From: Channa striata
Taxonomy: Eukaryota; Chordata; Actinopteri; Anabantiformes; Channidae
Reading direction: 5' to 3'
Length of the DNA: 64,000 bases
Assembly (NCBI GenBank): GCA_033026295.1
Contig: CM065181.1
Span: 682,001 to 746,000, forward strand
Both the position numbers and the translations under genes were made by a program. The first letter of the stretch is position 1; every line of letters starts with the position of its first letter. Below, one piece after another: positions 11,233 to 23,284 of this stretch. The notes under the pieces are model-generated. The model ran no database searches. It had not been told where the DNA came from and was given only the letters and a program-made list of their open reading frames with translations.

Positions 11233-11865
11233 TTATTTCACATGAAGGCATTCACATTCAAACCTCTTGATGCGCTGTCTGCTGGATTTTGTTGGGAATT
11301 TACATAGTGCCATTGTGGGAATCACTGACACCCTATTAGCCACAAATGTGCGAAACCTTGTGGTGTCGTTGCTGATGTACTTTAACACTGCTGTGCTGTC
11401 AGTCCAATACACAGAGTTTTTTAATGGTATCTGCAGCTCTTTCCTCAGCATTCTGTCCACACGCACCGCTAAGGTTGCTGCGGTGAGCTCCAGGCGAGGG
11501 ATAGTAATGGGCCTTAGGGGGGAAACTCTTGCCTTTCCAAACACAAAGGCACGTTGAACCTCATTACTTCTGTTTTGTTGAATAAAGTAGGTTTCTGTTC
11601 CATAGCCCACCTCGCTGGCGTCTGAAAAATTATGCAGCTAAGCGGAAACTGGCTGACCAAAGTTCTCTGGCTTGAAGCATCGCTCTGTTCCGAAGTCGCC
11701 TAACTGTTGTAGACCCTGTACCCATTGGAACCACCTTTGGGCATGATGTTCTTGCATGGTCTCATCCAATCCTAATTTTATCCTGCAAAGCTCTTGCATA
11801 ATGTTCCTGGCTGCTAAAGTCACGGGTGCTAGTATTCCCAAAGGATCATACACTGAGCTCAACAT
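11233..11865 (-). pseudogene. BEL/Pao connection and RNase H domain
   Basis: The frame 11,638-11,865 carries SSVYDPLGILAPVTL, a BEL/Pao signature just after RT. The frame 11,233-11,610 carries PITIPRLELTAATLAV and VYWTDSTAVLKYI, the RNase H-like region that includes the conserved Asp of WTDS. A stop at 11,638-11,640 separates the two frames. Confidence 0.75.
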
Positions 11866-12865
11866 GGAAAGAATTCCTCTTTTAATGGGAGGTTTACTTT
11901 AATGGAAATTCTGAACTTGAATTGATCTGACTGTATGCACCATTGCATGCCCAACACCCTCTCCATTGGAAGCGTGTTTTGATCTAAATCCAGGTCCTTT
12001 ACTTCCTTCGCCTTTTCCTCTTCTGGTATGGCCGCCAACACCATTCGATTGTTAGAGATCCATTTATTTAGTCTGAAGCCACCCTTTTGACATACAGCCT
12101 TCAGACTTTGGTAGAGGGCTTTGGCTTTGTCAACAGATTTGACTAATTTCAAGCAGTCGTCGACATAAATATTCTGCAACACTGTATTTATTGCACAAGC
12201 TTTGAACAGATGTACATTTTCTTCAGCACATAGCACGGAGCATAGCTTGCACAACTAGGCGAAGAAGTAGCCCCGGACAGATGCACCTCTGAATGCACAT
12301 TCTGAATTCAACCATTGGCTGACTGGTGTCACCATCCGGCCACCACAAAAAGTCGGCATCTTCCTGCGGGACCTTTACCTGGTGGAACATGGCTTCCACG
12401 TCAGCTACTATCACCACAGGTTCGTGATGAAACCTAGTTAGAACACTAATAATAGTACTAGTAAGGTTTGGGCCTTGAAGAAGTTGTTTGTTTAATGAGG
12501 TGCCCTGATTTAATCCCCCTCAGTCAAATACTGCCCAAAGTTTGTGCTTCTTGGGATGATACACTCCATGATGAGGAATATACCAAACCTTTCCATCAAG
12601 AGCTGCGGTCAAGATCCTTATCCGGAACTTTAGCTGCATATCCCTTAGTGATCATATGCATCATGAAAGTGACATACTCCAGTCTAAATGAGGGATTCTT
12701 GAGAAATTTCCTCTTCAGATTCACTGCACGTTGCTCTGCCATGGTACGATTGTTAGGCATTTTGATGTTCAAGTCCTTTAATGGTAGGTTAGTGCAGTAG
12801 TGGCCGTTTATCATTCTTGCAGATTGCGACACCTCTTCCATGAATAGGTGATCTGCCTTAGACAT
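11859..12865 (-). pseudogene. BEL/Pao reverse transcriptase domain
   Basis: Three broken frames. The first (12,596-12,865) holds the RT N-terminus (RMINGHYCTNLPL). The second (12,223-12,417) has VADVEAMFHQV, which includes the motif A aspartate. The third (11,859-12,254) has NIYVDDCL, with the YVDD catalytic pair near 12,160. Stops and shifts separate them, so the enzyme is dead although the catalytic residues survive. Confidence 0.8.
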
Positions 12866-12916
12866 TTCCCGATCCTTTTCCTGAGCACCTTCAGGAAAGT
12901 CATATTTGAATTGTTC

Positions 12917-13558
12917 CTACCACAGATTCTCTTGCTTTGCTACAGATATGCGATTTGACAGGACTGTTCTTATTCCCTTTTTTGTTTTGCTATAACCGCC
13001 CTCTCTCAGTGGCCCATTGACTGTCCATCCCAGCCTGGTCCTGACAGCATAAGGCCCCTTAGGGATGACCACCTCTGGTTCTAATGCCTCTGCAATTTTA
13101 TTTCCAATTAGAAGACCTATGTCAGCCTCGATGGAAGGTATTTTCACTCCTCTAAGATGCGGCCATTTGTCTATGTCCTCTTGACGTGGGATGTTTTTCT
13201 TGTTCACTGGGAGACTGCTTCGTGAAAAAACTTCCTTTGGCTCTATAAAGTTGTCCACATGCAGGTGACTCACTTCTAACTCTGTCACCACATTGCTAGT
13301 GACAACACCACTGTCCCTCATAGTTGTAAGGAAAAGATTGACCTTTTTCCCACGTAGATTCAGTTCATTAAGAAGTTTATCTGTGCAAAACGTAGCATTG
13401 CTGCCTGGATCTAAAAATGCATATGACTGAATTATTTTCTCAACTTTCTTTGCCTTTACTTGGACAGGAACTATGGCAAAAATATCATCTGTGACCCCAG
13501 GCCCAGTATCTGAATTCTGATTAAAATTAGTATTGACGAAACCGTTTGTCACTTTCAT
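12917..13558 (-). pseudogene. BEL/Pao aspartic protease domain
   Basis: A 213-codon frame with the peptidase motif FLDPGSNATFC (about residues 48-58), in which DPGS takes the place of the usual D-S/T-G active site, as in many fish BEL/Pao elements. Downstream are the family segments GLLIGNKIAEALEP and TRLGWTVNGPL. The frame stops before the RT domain, and the gag that should precede it is absent on this strand. It is the longest surviving frame of the element. Confidence 0.8.
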
Positions 13559-13679
13559 CTGACCCTAGTTCCTTCACTGCAGCATTTTTTTCCTGTTAAT
13601 ATGTAGATGTGCAGATCACAAAATTCTATATCCTAAAATTTTTAATGCCTTTTTTGCACAGTTAATAATTATTTTTTTA

Positions 13680-13846
13680 TCTTTTGTTTTGTTTTTTCTT
13701 TTAATTTTTATCTGGTTTAAGTTAAACCAAAGTGTACATTGTTCTGTGTAGATTCTTTATTCTTTGTCTTTAGCTGCTGTGAAACACAAGAATTTCCTCA
13801 CTGTGGGATCAATAAAGTCTTATTTTTTCTTATCTTAGTGTTATGT
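13680..13846 (+). repeat. Rex1-like LINE 3' tail
   Basis: Ends with AATTTCCTCACTGTGGGATC followed by AATAAAGTCTTATTTTTTCTTATC. This tail is shared in sequence with the 3' end of the Rex1-like copy at 20,475-23,288 (reverse strand there). It is a severely 5'-truncated insertion just upstream of the BEL pol. Confidence 0.6.
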
Positions 13847-14159
13847 ACACGTTCTAAGTGTAAATTACTGTTGATCAAATCTTTCTCCTAAGTATAAAGC
13901 AAGCTGCAATGTGTTAAGAGTTATGAAACATACACATATAGAGATTGTTCTTATAGTTGTTACATGTTAAAAAGTGTGTCTTTTCATCCAGTTCCAGTTG
14001 AAACAAGCTAATCTGTATTATAGCACAGTTTTTGTTACTACTTAGATTGTCTTAAGGTATTGTTGGTTAAAATGCATAATTTAGCTCCATTCATTTACCC
14101 CTGTAGTGACAACCATAAGCTACGTAATTAACTCAATAATTCAAATATTAAGGTATACC

Positions 14160-14750
14160 CAAAAAATACTAGAATGGCTGAGCATGAGCGTGAAGCTATG
14201 AAAGCAGACTCAGACAGAGACAGTTGTGCTGAAGGGACACAACTGCAGACTATAGACTATAGTAATGAACATTAACGCCGAAATCCATCAGAGAAGATTG
14301 ATGTAAATATAGAAACTTCAGCTGTTACAGGCATTACAAAGTAGCCAGAGAACCAGAACCTTTATTGAAAAGGGTCAAGAACTGCATAAAAGCAAAATGA
14401 AAGGGCTTCAACATAGCTTTGTCATTACTTATGACAGATGGAAAGCTCTTGCCAAGCAGTTTAAAAAGGAGCTTATTAGATCTTCTTGCACTAATGTTAT
14501 ACTAGACCTCAGAACAGAAGATTTGCTGTACTTCAACAAATGTGAAAAAAGCTTATGATGACATACAACAACAAAGTGCAGCTCTAAAAAAGCCACAAGA
14601 AATAGAATATGAGAAACAAAGCCTTGAAATTCTTGAAGTGGAAGACAGGGTGCTTAGAGACTGTTAAGAGAATGAATGTGGCAAGGGCAAGTTTTGCAAA
14701 GGTTTGCAGTTTATGAAATGAGCTCAGATGAAGAAATAATACAGTTTTTC
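14160..14750 (+). pseudogene. BEL/Pao gag-like relic, opposite strand
   Basis: On the plus strand, broken frames resemble the N-terminal gag region of fish BEL/Pao elements: MAEHEREAMKADS near 14,175, then EKGQELHKSK, HSFVITYDRWKALAKQ near 14,410-14,460, and KKAYDDIQQQSAAL near 14,545 in another frame. It lies head-to-head with the minus-strand pol at 9.9-13.6 kb, so it is either an inverted piece of that element or a separate copy. The assignment rests on my recollection of the family and is moderate at best. Confidence 0.4.
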
Positions 14751-14757
14751 CATGACT

Positions 14758-15230
14758 CTAACTTTGCAGGTCAAACCTGCTCCTAGCCCAAGTAGACTTC
14801 CGGCACGCAATCTGGCACTGCAGCATTTGTTGATAGACAAGCAGAACATTCCAGTGAGTGAGAAGGTCGGTGTCCAGTTTTAGAGCTGTAAGGTCTGGAT
14901 AGAGAGTAGAAGACACACTGGGAAAATATGGTGGTGGTATGTGTAGGTTTTTCAACTGAAACATTATCAGTTCTATGTGGCTCAGTAGTGATGTGCTTTT
15001 GCATTTGTTTTCTCTCTCTATGTTCTACTTCATTCTTCCACATACTCAAACATTTCTTATGTAAATCACACATCCGTATATCTTTCAGAGACACTTTCTT
15101 TTTAGCCTTCAATTTCTTACCTTTACTTAACAGTTTTTCTTAAAATTTTACTAATTGTAAAATTTTCTTCCAATTTTACTAATTACTAATTTTAATAATT
15201 ACTACCTGGCGATAATTATTAACGAGAGAT
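14758..15230 (-). other. Unassigned open frames, possible retroelement relic
   Basis: A 109-codon minus-strand frame (14,783-15,112) starts with a lysine-rich segment (MKAKKKVSLKDIRMCDL) and includes histidines and cysteines, but no motif I can name. A second minus frame (14,758-14,964) overlaps it. The position beside gag-like and pol-like sequence suggests retroelement origin. It could equally be chance. Confidence 0.25.
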
Positions 15231-15326
15231 TGTGCAAGCCAACACATGTCTATGTTAAAGAACAACTTTACTCTAAGAACATTGAGTTTCTCACTGTTTT
15301 TATTAGGCCTTATTACATACAGAGGG

Positions 15327-17760
15327 AGTTCTCACGTTAATGTGTTAAACGTGTACGTGGACTTTAATCATGCCTCACTCTCTTCCACTCTCCTGACAAT
15401 CACCCAGTACCTGAAGTGCCACACCAGGGACAACAAGACGCTGGAATTACTGTATGATAATGTAAAGGATGCATACAGCTCCAACCCCCTCCCCCCACTG
15501 GGCCACTCTGATCACAATCTGGAATACCTGCTCCCTGAATACACACCCAGGATGAAAAGACACCCTGCACAGAAGAAGACTGTGACTGTGACTGTGGACT
15601 GAAGAGGCCTGTGAGAAACTGAGAGACTGTTTCGAGACCACAGACTGGGACACAATCTGCAACTTTCACGGAGACGACATCAACAGCCTGACCCACTGCA
15701 TCACAGACTAAATAAACTTCTGTGTGGAGAACACAGTGCCGACCAGGAGGGTGTGGTGTTACGCAAACAACAAGCCCTGGGTGACCCCTGAACTTAAAGC
15801 CCGACTAAATAATAACAGGAGCTCTTTTATTACAGGGGACACAGAGGAGCAGAAAAGAGTTCAGCGTGACTTCAAGTACAAGATCAGACAGGCCAAGGAC
15901 AGATACAAAAGGAGCTGGAGGGGTGTTGGAGTTGGAGAATAACAACGCATGAGATGTGTGGAGGGGTCTGAAGACCACCTCAGGCCATGGACAGAGGGTA
16001 GTCCGGGGATCAGCTGATGAAGATCAGGTCTGGGCCAACAAGTTAAACCTGTTTTTCAACAGATTTGACTCCAGCCCCACTCCCTCAGCAAGCCCCCCAG
16101 CCCTCTCCTCACACATCTACTGTCCTGCAGCTTTGACCACCATCCCCCAATCTCCTCCACCTCTCTCCACACCACTCCACAACCAGCCCACCTTCCTCCC
16201 CCCTCACCTTAACATCAAGCCATGTGAGGGGAGAGCTGAGAAGGCTGCAGGACCAGATGAGGTCAGCGCCAGACTGAGGGACTGTGCTGACCAGCTCTGT
16301 GAGGTGGCCACGTACATCTCCAACCTGAGCCTCAGTCTGGAGAGGATCCCAGTTTTGTGTGTGGTTGCACTTCCCAAGGTAACTCATGCGAAAGAGCCAA
16401 ACCACTACAGACCTGTTGTCTCGACCTCCCACTTGATGAAGACCATGGAGAGGCTTATCCTCAGACTCATCCTTCGCTCTGTTGTGGGCACAGTGCGAGG
16501 CCCTCTGTGGTTTGCCTAACGGCCAAACATCGGGGTAGATGATGCTGTCACCTACCTGCTGCACCAGGCACAGACTCTCCTGGAAGCTGCCGAAATTGCT
16601 GTGAGAGTGAGTTTTTTTTTTGGGGGGGGGACTTCTCCAAGGGCTTTTAATATCATTAGTCGGCGTGGGAAGCTACAAGGGGCAGGAGTGGATAGACAAC
16701 TTGCCGCATGGACAACTTATTACCTCACCAACAGGCCACAGTATGTGAGGCTGCAGAACTGTGTGTCTGAGGTGGTGGTATGCAGCACAGGGCTCTTCAG
16801 GGTACTGTGCTCTCACCGTTCCTCTGCACTCTATACACCTCAGACTTTACCTACAACACTAGCATTTGTCATCTCCAGAAATTCTCTGATTACTCAGCCA
16901 TAGTTGCTTGTATATCAGATGGGAATTTGTGGACTGGTGTGAAAGCAACCACCTGTGCTTAAACACCAGTGAGACGAAGGAGATGTTGATTGACTTCCGG
17001 AGAAAGACACTACCGTTCACACCGGTTAACATCCAGGGCTCGGGATTGAGAGGCGGTATAACCTTAAGTATCTGGGTGTTCACCTTAACCATAAACTGGA
17101 CTGGAGTGACAACACTGATGTCCTGTACATAAAGGGTCAAAGTCGCCTCCATCTTCTAAAGAGACTGAGGTCCTTTTGCATGTGTAGGCCCATGTTAAGG
17201 GCATTCTATGACTCTGTGGTGGCCTCAGCTCTGCTCTACGCTGTGGTCTGCTGGGTTCAGGCCATACCGACTAGGACAGGAACAGACTGACCAAGCTCTG
17301 TCCTGGGCTGCCTACTGGACTCTGTGGAGGAGGTGGTTGAGAGGAGGATGTAGGCCAGCCTGACATCCATCATGGACGACACCTCTCACCTGCTGCACCA
17401 GACAGTGGAGGCTCTGTGCAGCTCCTTCAGTGGCCGACTGATACACCCTCAGTGTAGGACAGAGCGCTACCGCAGGACTTTCATTCCCACCGTGGTTAGA
17501 CTCTATAACTCTAACCTGTCTAGACTAACCTGCTTCAACTTGAACTAATATTGTATATATTGTGTAGTTCTTTTTTACATACTGTACATTTGTAGATTGA
17601 TTTTGATTTTTTTTTTTTGCACATTGCATTGCACATTACATTGCACATTGCATCACATTAGCAAGTGCATTACTCTTGTTGTTTTCATTGCTATTATTGC
17701 GTTGTATACCTTTAAGCTGTGTAACATGTAAATTTTTCAATAAAGATTACATTACCCTAA
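15327..17760 (+). mobile_element. Rex1-like LINE, copy R1, degenerate
   Basis: A plus-strand non-LTR element. The 3' part of the endonuclease comes first (DFNHASLS, CHTRDNKTLELLY, GHSDHNLEYL with the conserved SDH), then reverse transcriptase and a 3' UTR ending with AATAAAGATTACATTA. Relative to the 22-kb copy it is 5' truncated at about 15,327, and near 15,355 it has lost the segment between VYV and DFNHA. Many shifts break the frame. Short direct repeats of the unit TTGCACATTGCA sit in the 3' UTR (17,615-17,655). The clade assignment (Rex1/Babar-like within the CR1-L2 group) is from general similarity. Confidence 0.8.
15724..17152 (+). pseudogene. Rex1-like reverse transcriptase relic (R1)
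   Basis: Pieces in different frames cover the linker (NKPWVTPELKARLNN, 15,770-15,815), the RT fingers (EKAAGPDEVSARLRD, about 16,228) and the palm. The catalytic box reads FSDYSA near 16,877-16,895, where the R2 copy has FSDDTA, so the second catalytic Asp is replaced by Tyr. Together with the frame breaks this enzyme is certainly inactive. A G9 run at 16,622-16,630 follows a T-run in what should be motif A. Confidence 0.75.
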
Positions 17761-18587
17761 TTGATTTTTACTAAAGGAACCTCCTTGAGGAAAGACAAAA
17801 ACTCCTCAGTCCAAATTTTCAAACATTCAAGACTTACTTCCCCTATTTCCCATGGCAAGGCAGTGCTCAGAATTTTCAACACAGACCCTATGTGTATGTT
17901 AATACGAGACATTAACCATTACACACATCCTATCATGTTGCTTTAAGCATTTTAACGGATACATAATACAGTTAAAGTTCCATTGTTCCAGTTTCAGCTC
18001 AGTTCCAGTTCCTGATATGGTGATGTTCAAAATTCTTCCAAACCGAGCCTGAGATTTTTACTTAATAGTCATATTTTTATTCACCATTTTTTTGGAATTA
18101 TTTCAATTCAACATCGTCCGCTCCACACTGACCCTTTTTCTGTCCACAAGATACAGTGCGTGTTAAGACATACAGCAGACCAAGGACTACAAGGCCTGCC
18201 TATCTGACCAGGCATCATTGCTCGTGCCGCACAGACTGGGGTGACTGTGGGACGACAAACCTCGCTCTGGTAGAACCCCCTACCTGATTTGAGGAGGTTT
18301 TTCCTGCTCTACGGCTGCAGCATGATAAGCAGAACCCAGGAAACAACCTGCAGCAGTTTAAAAGGCAAGACAAATTATTTCTTATTTTTGGGAGTTTGGT
18401 TTCCACACAGGGCCGCTAGTGCAATTGAACCTTTTCAAAGTTACAAGTATTTTCCACATTACCTAGAGAAAAATAGTTACTAGATTCTTTTCTCCAGCCC
18501 AAAATTATCACACACTCACATACTCGGTTCATTTGTCTGTTTATTCAGAATTGGTTATTCCATGTTATTGTCCTTTCATTTTTGTGC

Positions 18588-18623
<36 letters not shown>

Positions 18624-18947
18624 AGGCATATTCACATCTATCTTAATTTACTGTAGTTGTAGATCAATAATTAATTGAAAAAGCTGGTTCTTTGTTCGTC
18701 TTTCTTCAGAAAAACAGGCAAGGTCACTAAAACTGAAAAGAACTCATGAAAAAATAGTGATTTGGGTAATTAAAGTCAAATCCTATTGTTTACTTGTTTT
18801 TTTTTTTCCGGTGTGGGACCATTAGCGGTCCAGGTATAACATTTTAATCATAGCTCAGTTTGGCTTAAATGAACCTGGTGCCCCTTAGAGGAATATTAAT
18901 GTCAATGCATTAACGTCAAATTGCATGTGTTCAAATTTCTATAATGG
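17761..18947. other. Intergenic with (TA)n microsatellite
   Basis: No gene recognised. A pure TA dinucleotide repeat occupies 18,589-18,621. The stretch 18,120-18,420 has a more even base composition, but its open frames (18,215-18,406 minus, 18,289-18,483 plus) show no domain. Confidence 0.45.
18589..18621. repeat. (TA)n microsatellite
   Basis: About 16 uninterrupted TA units, directly visible. Confidence 0.95.
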
Positions 18948-19250
18948 TTAAGAACGTGTCATTATGCCACTTGTGTAGTATTTTTCAAGGCGAAACCAAA
19001 GTGAGACACATCTTTTTTGTCTATACAAATCCTCTAATGAACTTGCCTGGAGGAGGTAATGCTTGGGTTGACTGATGAGGTGATTAGGAGTGAGCAGTTC
19101 CAGACTGTTTGGATCGTTTAGGTTCTCCCCAGTCAGGGGACTGCTGTTGACTATTGCCACGGCCTCATACAATCAAATCCATAAGGAGGCATCATTGACT
19201 CTGCCAGTGAGAGAGTGAAGTTTACAGTTTTTATCTGTTGCTTTGGCAAG
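18948..19250 (-). pseudogene. BEL/Pao integrase C-terminal fragment
   Basis: The minus frame 18,948-19,172 reads YEAVAIVNSSPLTGENL and then LELLTPNHLIS. This is the conserved segment after the integrase core of BEL/Pao elements (typically EVxAIVNSRPLT ... LTPNHLL). Because it lies upstream of the 9.9-13.6 kb pol in coding direction, it cannot be that copy's missing C-terminus without rearrangement, so it is probably a second copy. Confidence 0.7.
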
Positions 19251-19799
19251 ACTTGCATGGGGTGCAAGTCACATTGCTTGAATAAAAAAATGTAATCAGG
19301 TCTCTTTGCAGACATAAGATCATATTGCATCAATGATGAAGCACTTGTCCAACCAATTGGACATCAGTGGAAGTGACATCACAGATCACTTTTTGAACTT
19401 GGAAGTGTTTAATAAGCTAGTTTCCCTTCAACCTTTTACATTTCTTACCTCTGGTACAATCTACATTTCTACAATCTGAAGCTACTGTACGTGGTAGATC
19501 GACTATCCCCTTTTTCAGAGGCTTTTTATCCACTATGCACAAAACAAAACAGTGCAGACAGGAACATGCAGCTGAGTAAAAGACTATCTAAAAGAAAGTA
19601 TAATTAACTGGTGCCTCATTTTTAGAACAGTCTGCTTAAACAGACAGAAAATTGAACAATAAGTGTAGAAGATTTAAAAAGTTACTTTCTTCTGTGAAAT
19701 ATTTTAAAAAATCAGATACTGCACATCACCTGCATGTGTCTATGCTTTTTTTTCCTTTCTTTGCCTTTGCACTGTGAATCTGTTGTGACATGAGTGTGT
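19251..19799. other. Intergenic
   Basis: AT-rich, nothing recognised beyond further decayed BEL-like sequence up to about 19,330. Confidence 0.35.
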
Positions 19800-19857
19800 G
19801 GAGTTTGCAAGTTCTCCTCTTGTTTGCATGTTATGTGAATTGGTTACTCTAAATTGA
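19800..19857 (+). repeat. Fragment of widespread teleost interspersed repeat
   Basis: GAGTTTGCAAGTTCTCC and TGAATTGGTTACTCTAAATT match pieces of the repeat also present at 55,620-55,915, with the middle deleted. It abuts the truncated tail of L2 copy B. Confidence 0.45.
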
Positions 19858-20622
19858 AGAACCCAACAAATCCTCCTTGAGCAAGCCATAGGCAACAGTG
19901 GAGAGGAAAAACTTCCTTTAACGGAAGAAACCGCCAGCAGAACCAGGCTCAGGGCAGGCGGCCATCTGCCTTGAGTGGTTGGGATGAGTGGAAAGAGGAT
20001 AGAGAAAAGAACAGAGAAACAAAAGCAACAACAATACGTTGGGCAGGTTAGTAGGACCAGTGGTTGCGCACTGGAAGACACACAGCGCCAAATCCGGGGA
20101 CACCTGAGGACAGGGACAGAGAGAGGGAGACAGGAAGAAAGAAAACTACGGGACAAAGAAGACACAGAGTTAATGTCATACAGTGGGGACATTATAAATG
20201 TGGCGTGAAAGGAGAGAGTGAAGAGAAGAGGAAAGTCCCCCAGCAGTCTAAGCCTATAGCAGCATGACTATAACTAACTATAAGCTTTATCAAAGAGGAA
20301 AGTTTTGAACCTAGTCTTAAAAGTAGAGAGGGTGTCTGATTCCCAAATCTGGACTAGGACCTCTTTCCACAAGAGAGGAGCTTGATAGCTAAAGGTTCTG
20401 CCTCCCATTCTACTTTTGGAAATTCTGGGAACCACAAGTAGGCCTGCATTTTGGGACCGAAGTGGTCTATTAGAATAGAATAGAATAGGACTTTATTAAT
20501 CCCACAGTAGGCAAATTCTTGTGATTTAGCAGCCATGGACAAGGACACAGAGTCTCCACAGAACAATGTGCATTATAGTTTAACAGAAAAAAGGCATTTA
20601 AAACTAAAAAATATATACATAT

Positions 20623-22242
20623 TTACATTGGAACACGAAATAATTCGCAATAAATAAGAATATAAACAAGTAAAAATTGCACATTGTGTGTCATTGCAGT
20701 GACACATTGTACAGTCTGATGGCTGTGGGGAGGAATGAGCGACGGTACAGGGTGGTGCAGGGGGTGGGAGGGGTTATCCATGATGGATGTTAGTTTGGCC
20801 AACATCCTTCTGTCCGCCACCTCCTCGATGGAGTCCAATGTACAGCCCAGGACAGAGCCGGCTCTCTTAACCAGCTTGTTAAGTCTCTTCCTGTCTCTGT
20901 CCGTGCTGCTCCCAGCCCAGCACACAACACCATAGAGGACTGCTGAGGCCACCACAGTGTCGTAAAATGTCCGTAACAGCTCCCTGCCCACACCAAAGGA
21001 CCTCAGTCTCCTCAGCAGGTGGAGGCGACTCTGGCCCTTGCTGTACAGAGAGTCTGTGTTGTTCGTCCAGTCCGGTTTTTTGTTTAGGTGGACACCCAGG
21101 TATTTAAAGGTGTCCACAACTTCAATGTCTGAGCCCTGGATGCTCACCGGTGTGTGTGGTGGAGGGTTTCGTCTGAAGTCAAGCACTAACTCCTTTGTCT
21201 TACTGGTGTTCAGAAACAAATAATTGTTCTCACACCAGTCCACAAAGTCCGAGATGACCCCCCTGTATTCCTGTTCATTCTCACCCAGTACACAGCCAAC
21301 AATGGCTGTGTCGTCCGAGAATTTCTGCAGGTGACAGAGGTGGGAGTTGTACTTGAAGTCTGACGTGTAGAGTGTGAAAAGAAAAGGGGAGAGCACAGTC
21401 CCTTGAGGTGCCCCCGTGCTGCAGACGACCACATCTGACACACAGTTCCGCAGCCTCACGAACTGTGGCCTCTTGGTGAGGTTCGTGAGGTTGGTCCACG
21501 TCTGCTACCTCCAGCTTCCCCCTCAGCAGTGATGGCTGGATGGTGTTGAAAGCACTGGAGAAGTCAAAGAACATGATCCTTACAGTGCTCCCAGGAGACT
21601 CCAGGTGAGACAGGGCCCGGTGCTACAGGTAGATGATGGCGTCGTCCACCCCGATGCCAGGTCGATAGGCAAACTGCAGCGGGACCAGTGCTGAGCTCAC
21701 CTGAGTGCGGAGGTAGCCAAGGATGATCCTCTCCATAGCCTTCATCAGGCGGGAGGCTAAGGCGACAGATCCGTAGTGATTCAGCTCCTTGGGATGTGAT
21801 ACTTTTGGAACCGGAACCAGACAGGAAGTCTGCCACAGCACTGGTACTTTCTCCTGTCTAAGGCTCAGGTTGAATAGTGACAGAACAACCTCACAGAGCT
21901 GGTCTGCACATTCCCTCAGGAGCCTGGAGCTGATGTTGTCAGGGCCTGTGGCCTTCCTGGCCTTAGTCTTCCTTAAGTCTCTCCTAAAGTGGTCCTCATT
22001 GAGGCAGAGGGGGGTGGGCAGTGACTGGTCTGGATCACCCAGGGCTTGTTGTTGGGAAAACACCGTACTTTCTTGGATGGCACAGTGTTTTCCACACAGA
22101 AGTTTATATAGTCCGTGATACAGTCTGTGAGACTGTCAATGTCCTCTCCGTGTGGCCTGCGGAGAATGTCCCAGTCTGTGATGTTAAAACAGTCCCTCAG
22201 CTGTTCACTCGCCTCCTCTGTCCAGACCTTCACTGTTTTCAC
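20623..22242 (-). pseudogene. Rex1-like reverse transcriptase (R2)
   Basis: Frames: 21,973-22,242 (NKPWV linker), 21,623-22,063 (RKATGPDNISSRLLRE, VPVPKVSHPKELNHY), 21,281-21,574 (FFDFSSAFNTIQPSLL, motif A) and 20,623-21,459 (GAPQGTVLSPFLFTLYTSDF motif B, FSDDTAIVG motif C at about 21,310-21,321, then LLRRLRSFGV thumb). All catalytic motifs survive but three or more frameshifts separate them. The last frame of 278 codons is the longest LINE frame in the window. Confidence 0.85.
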
Positions 22243-22260
22243 CTGTGGTGACTGGTTTTT

Positions 22261-23284
22261 TCACCACCGGAGTGTAAGCAGGGGACAGGGACACGAGATT
22301 GTGGTCGGAGCAGCCCAGCGGGGGAGGGGGGTGGAGGTATATGTATTCTTTGTGTTAGCATATAGCAGGTCCAGAGTTTTATTGTCTCTTGTGTGGCAGT
22401 TAACGTACTGGGTGAAGTTGGTGAGGGTGGCAGAGAGGGGGAGGCAGGCATGATTAAAGTCCCCAGAGATGAGGAGCATGGCCTGTTGGTGCTGGGTCTG
22501 CAGCTGGGACACAGTGCTGTGCACGCGCTCACACGCGGCAGCGGCGTCGGCCGACGGAGGAACGTAAACAGTTACCACCAACACGTGATAGAACTCCCAC
22601 GGGAGGTAGTACAGTCGGACGCTCACTGCCACCAGTTCCACGTCTTTGCTGCAGAGCTATTGTTTAACAGTGATGTACCCGGGGTTACACCATCTGTTGT
22701 TCACGAACACCGCCAGTCCACCTCCCTTCTTCTTGCCGCTCTCTGCCGCACTCCGGTCTGCCCGCACCAGTGTGAATCCGTTAACAGAGTCCTGGTTGAG
22801 CCACGTCTCGGTGAAGCACAGTAAACTGCTCTCCCTGTACACGCGCTTCAGCCTTATGAGCGCCGCTAGCTCGTCCATCTTGCTGGAGAGAGAGTGGACG
22901 TTTCCCATAATAACAGATGGTAATACGGGCTTATATCTGCATCGTCTCTCCCGGTGCTCGTCTTTTCCTCCCTATCTCGGCTGGAATATCCAGCTTTCTC
23001 CCATGGAGAAGCTCGACACGGCTAAGAGCTAGCAGCTGGTCCCACGTGTAAACAATAGAGCCACAGTTCAAAGGGCCTCCCGAGGCCAACTCAAAAAGTT
23101 GAAAAAGGATGATAAAACAAAGTGCAAAAGTGATAAAGTTTTTACCCCTGGTCGCACAACTCCACAGGGGTTTAAAGAAAAAACACACCATACATACAGC
23201 ATGGGAATAAACATAAGAAAACTGGAAGAAAAACATAGAAACAGACAGAGCTGCTAAAACTCGCTGCCACTTACGCGGTGCCAT
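22261..23284 (-). pseudogene. Rex1-like N-terminus and endonuclease (R2)
   Basis: The first frame starts MAPRKWQRVL at 23,284 and runs to 22,931. It has a hydrophobic N-terminus and the segment YTWDQLLALS common to this LINE group. The endonuclease follows: NVHSLSSKMDELAAL and LCFTETWL (22,657-22,908), VYVPPSADA, SGDFNHACL and CHTRDNKTLDLLYA (22,261-22,641). The conserved SDHN near 22,300 is readable only in a shifted frame. The endonuclease normally nicks the target for target-primed reverse transcription. Confidence 0.8.

Larger units (their letters stand above)
9903..13570 (-). mobile_element. BEL/Pao LTR retrotransposon pol, degenerate
   Basis: A 3.7-kb minus-strand pol region in canonical BEL/Pao order: A17-type protease, reverse transcriptase, RNase H, integrase zinc finger and integrase core. 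The frame is broken many times. The 3' part of integrase is missing at 9,903, and no flanking LTR pair is recognisable. A 273-bp hAT-like insert sits in the integrase N-terminal part. Sub-domains are listed separately. Fish BEL/Pao elements are chromosomal retrotransposons; this copy is inactive. Confidence 0.85.

Noticed and set aside
17615..17655. Tandem TTGCACATTGCA units as a regulatory array
   Set aside because: They sit in the 3' UTR of a Rex1-like LINE and are best explained as tail-region simple repeats.
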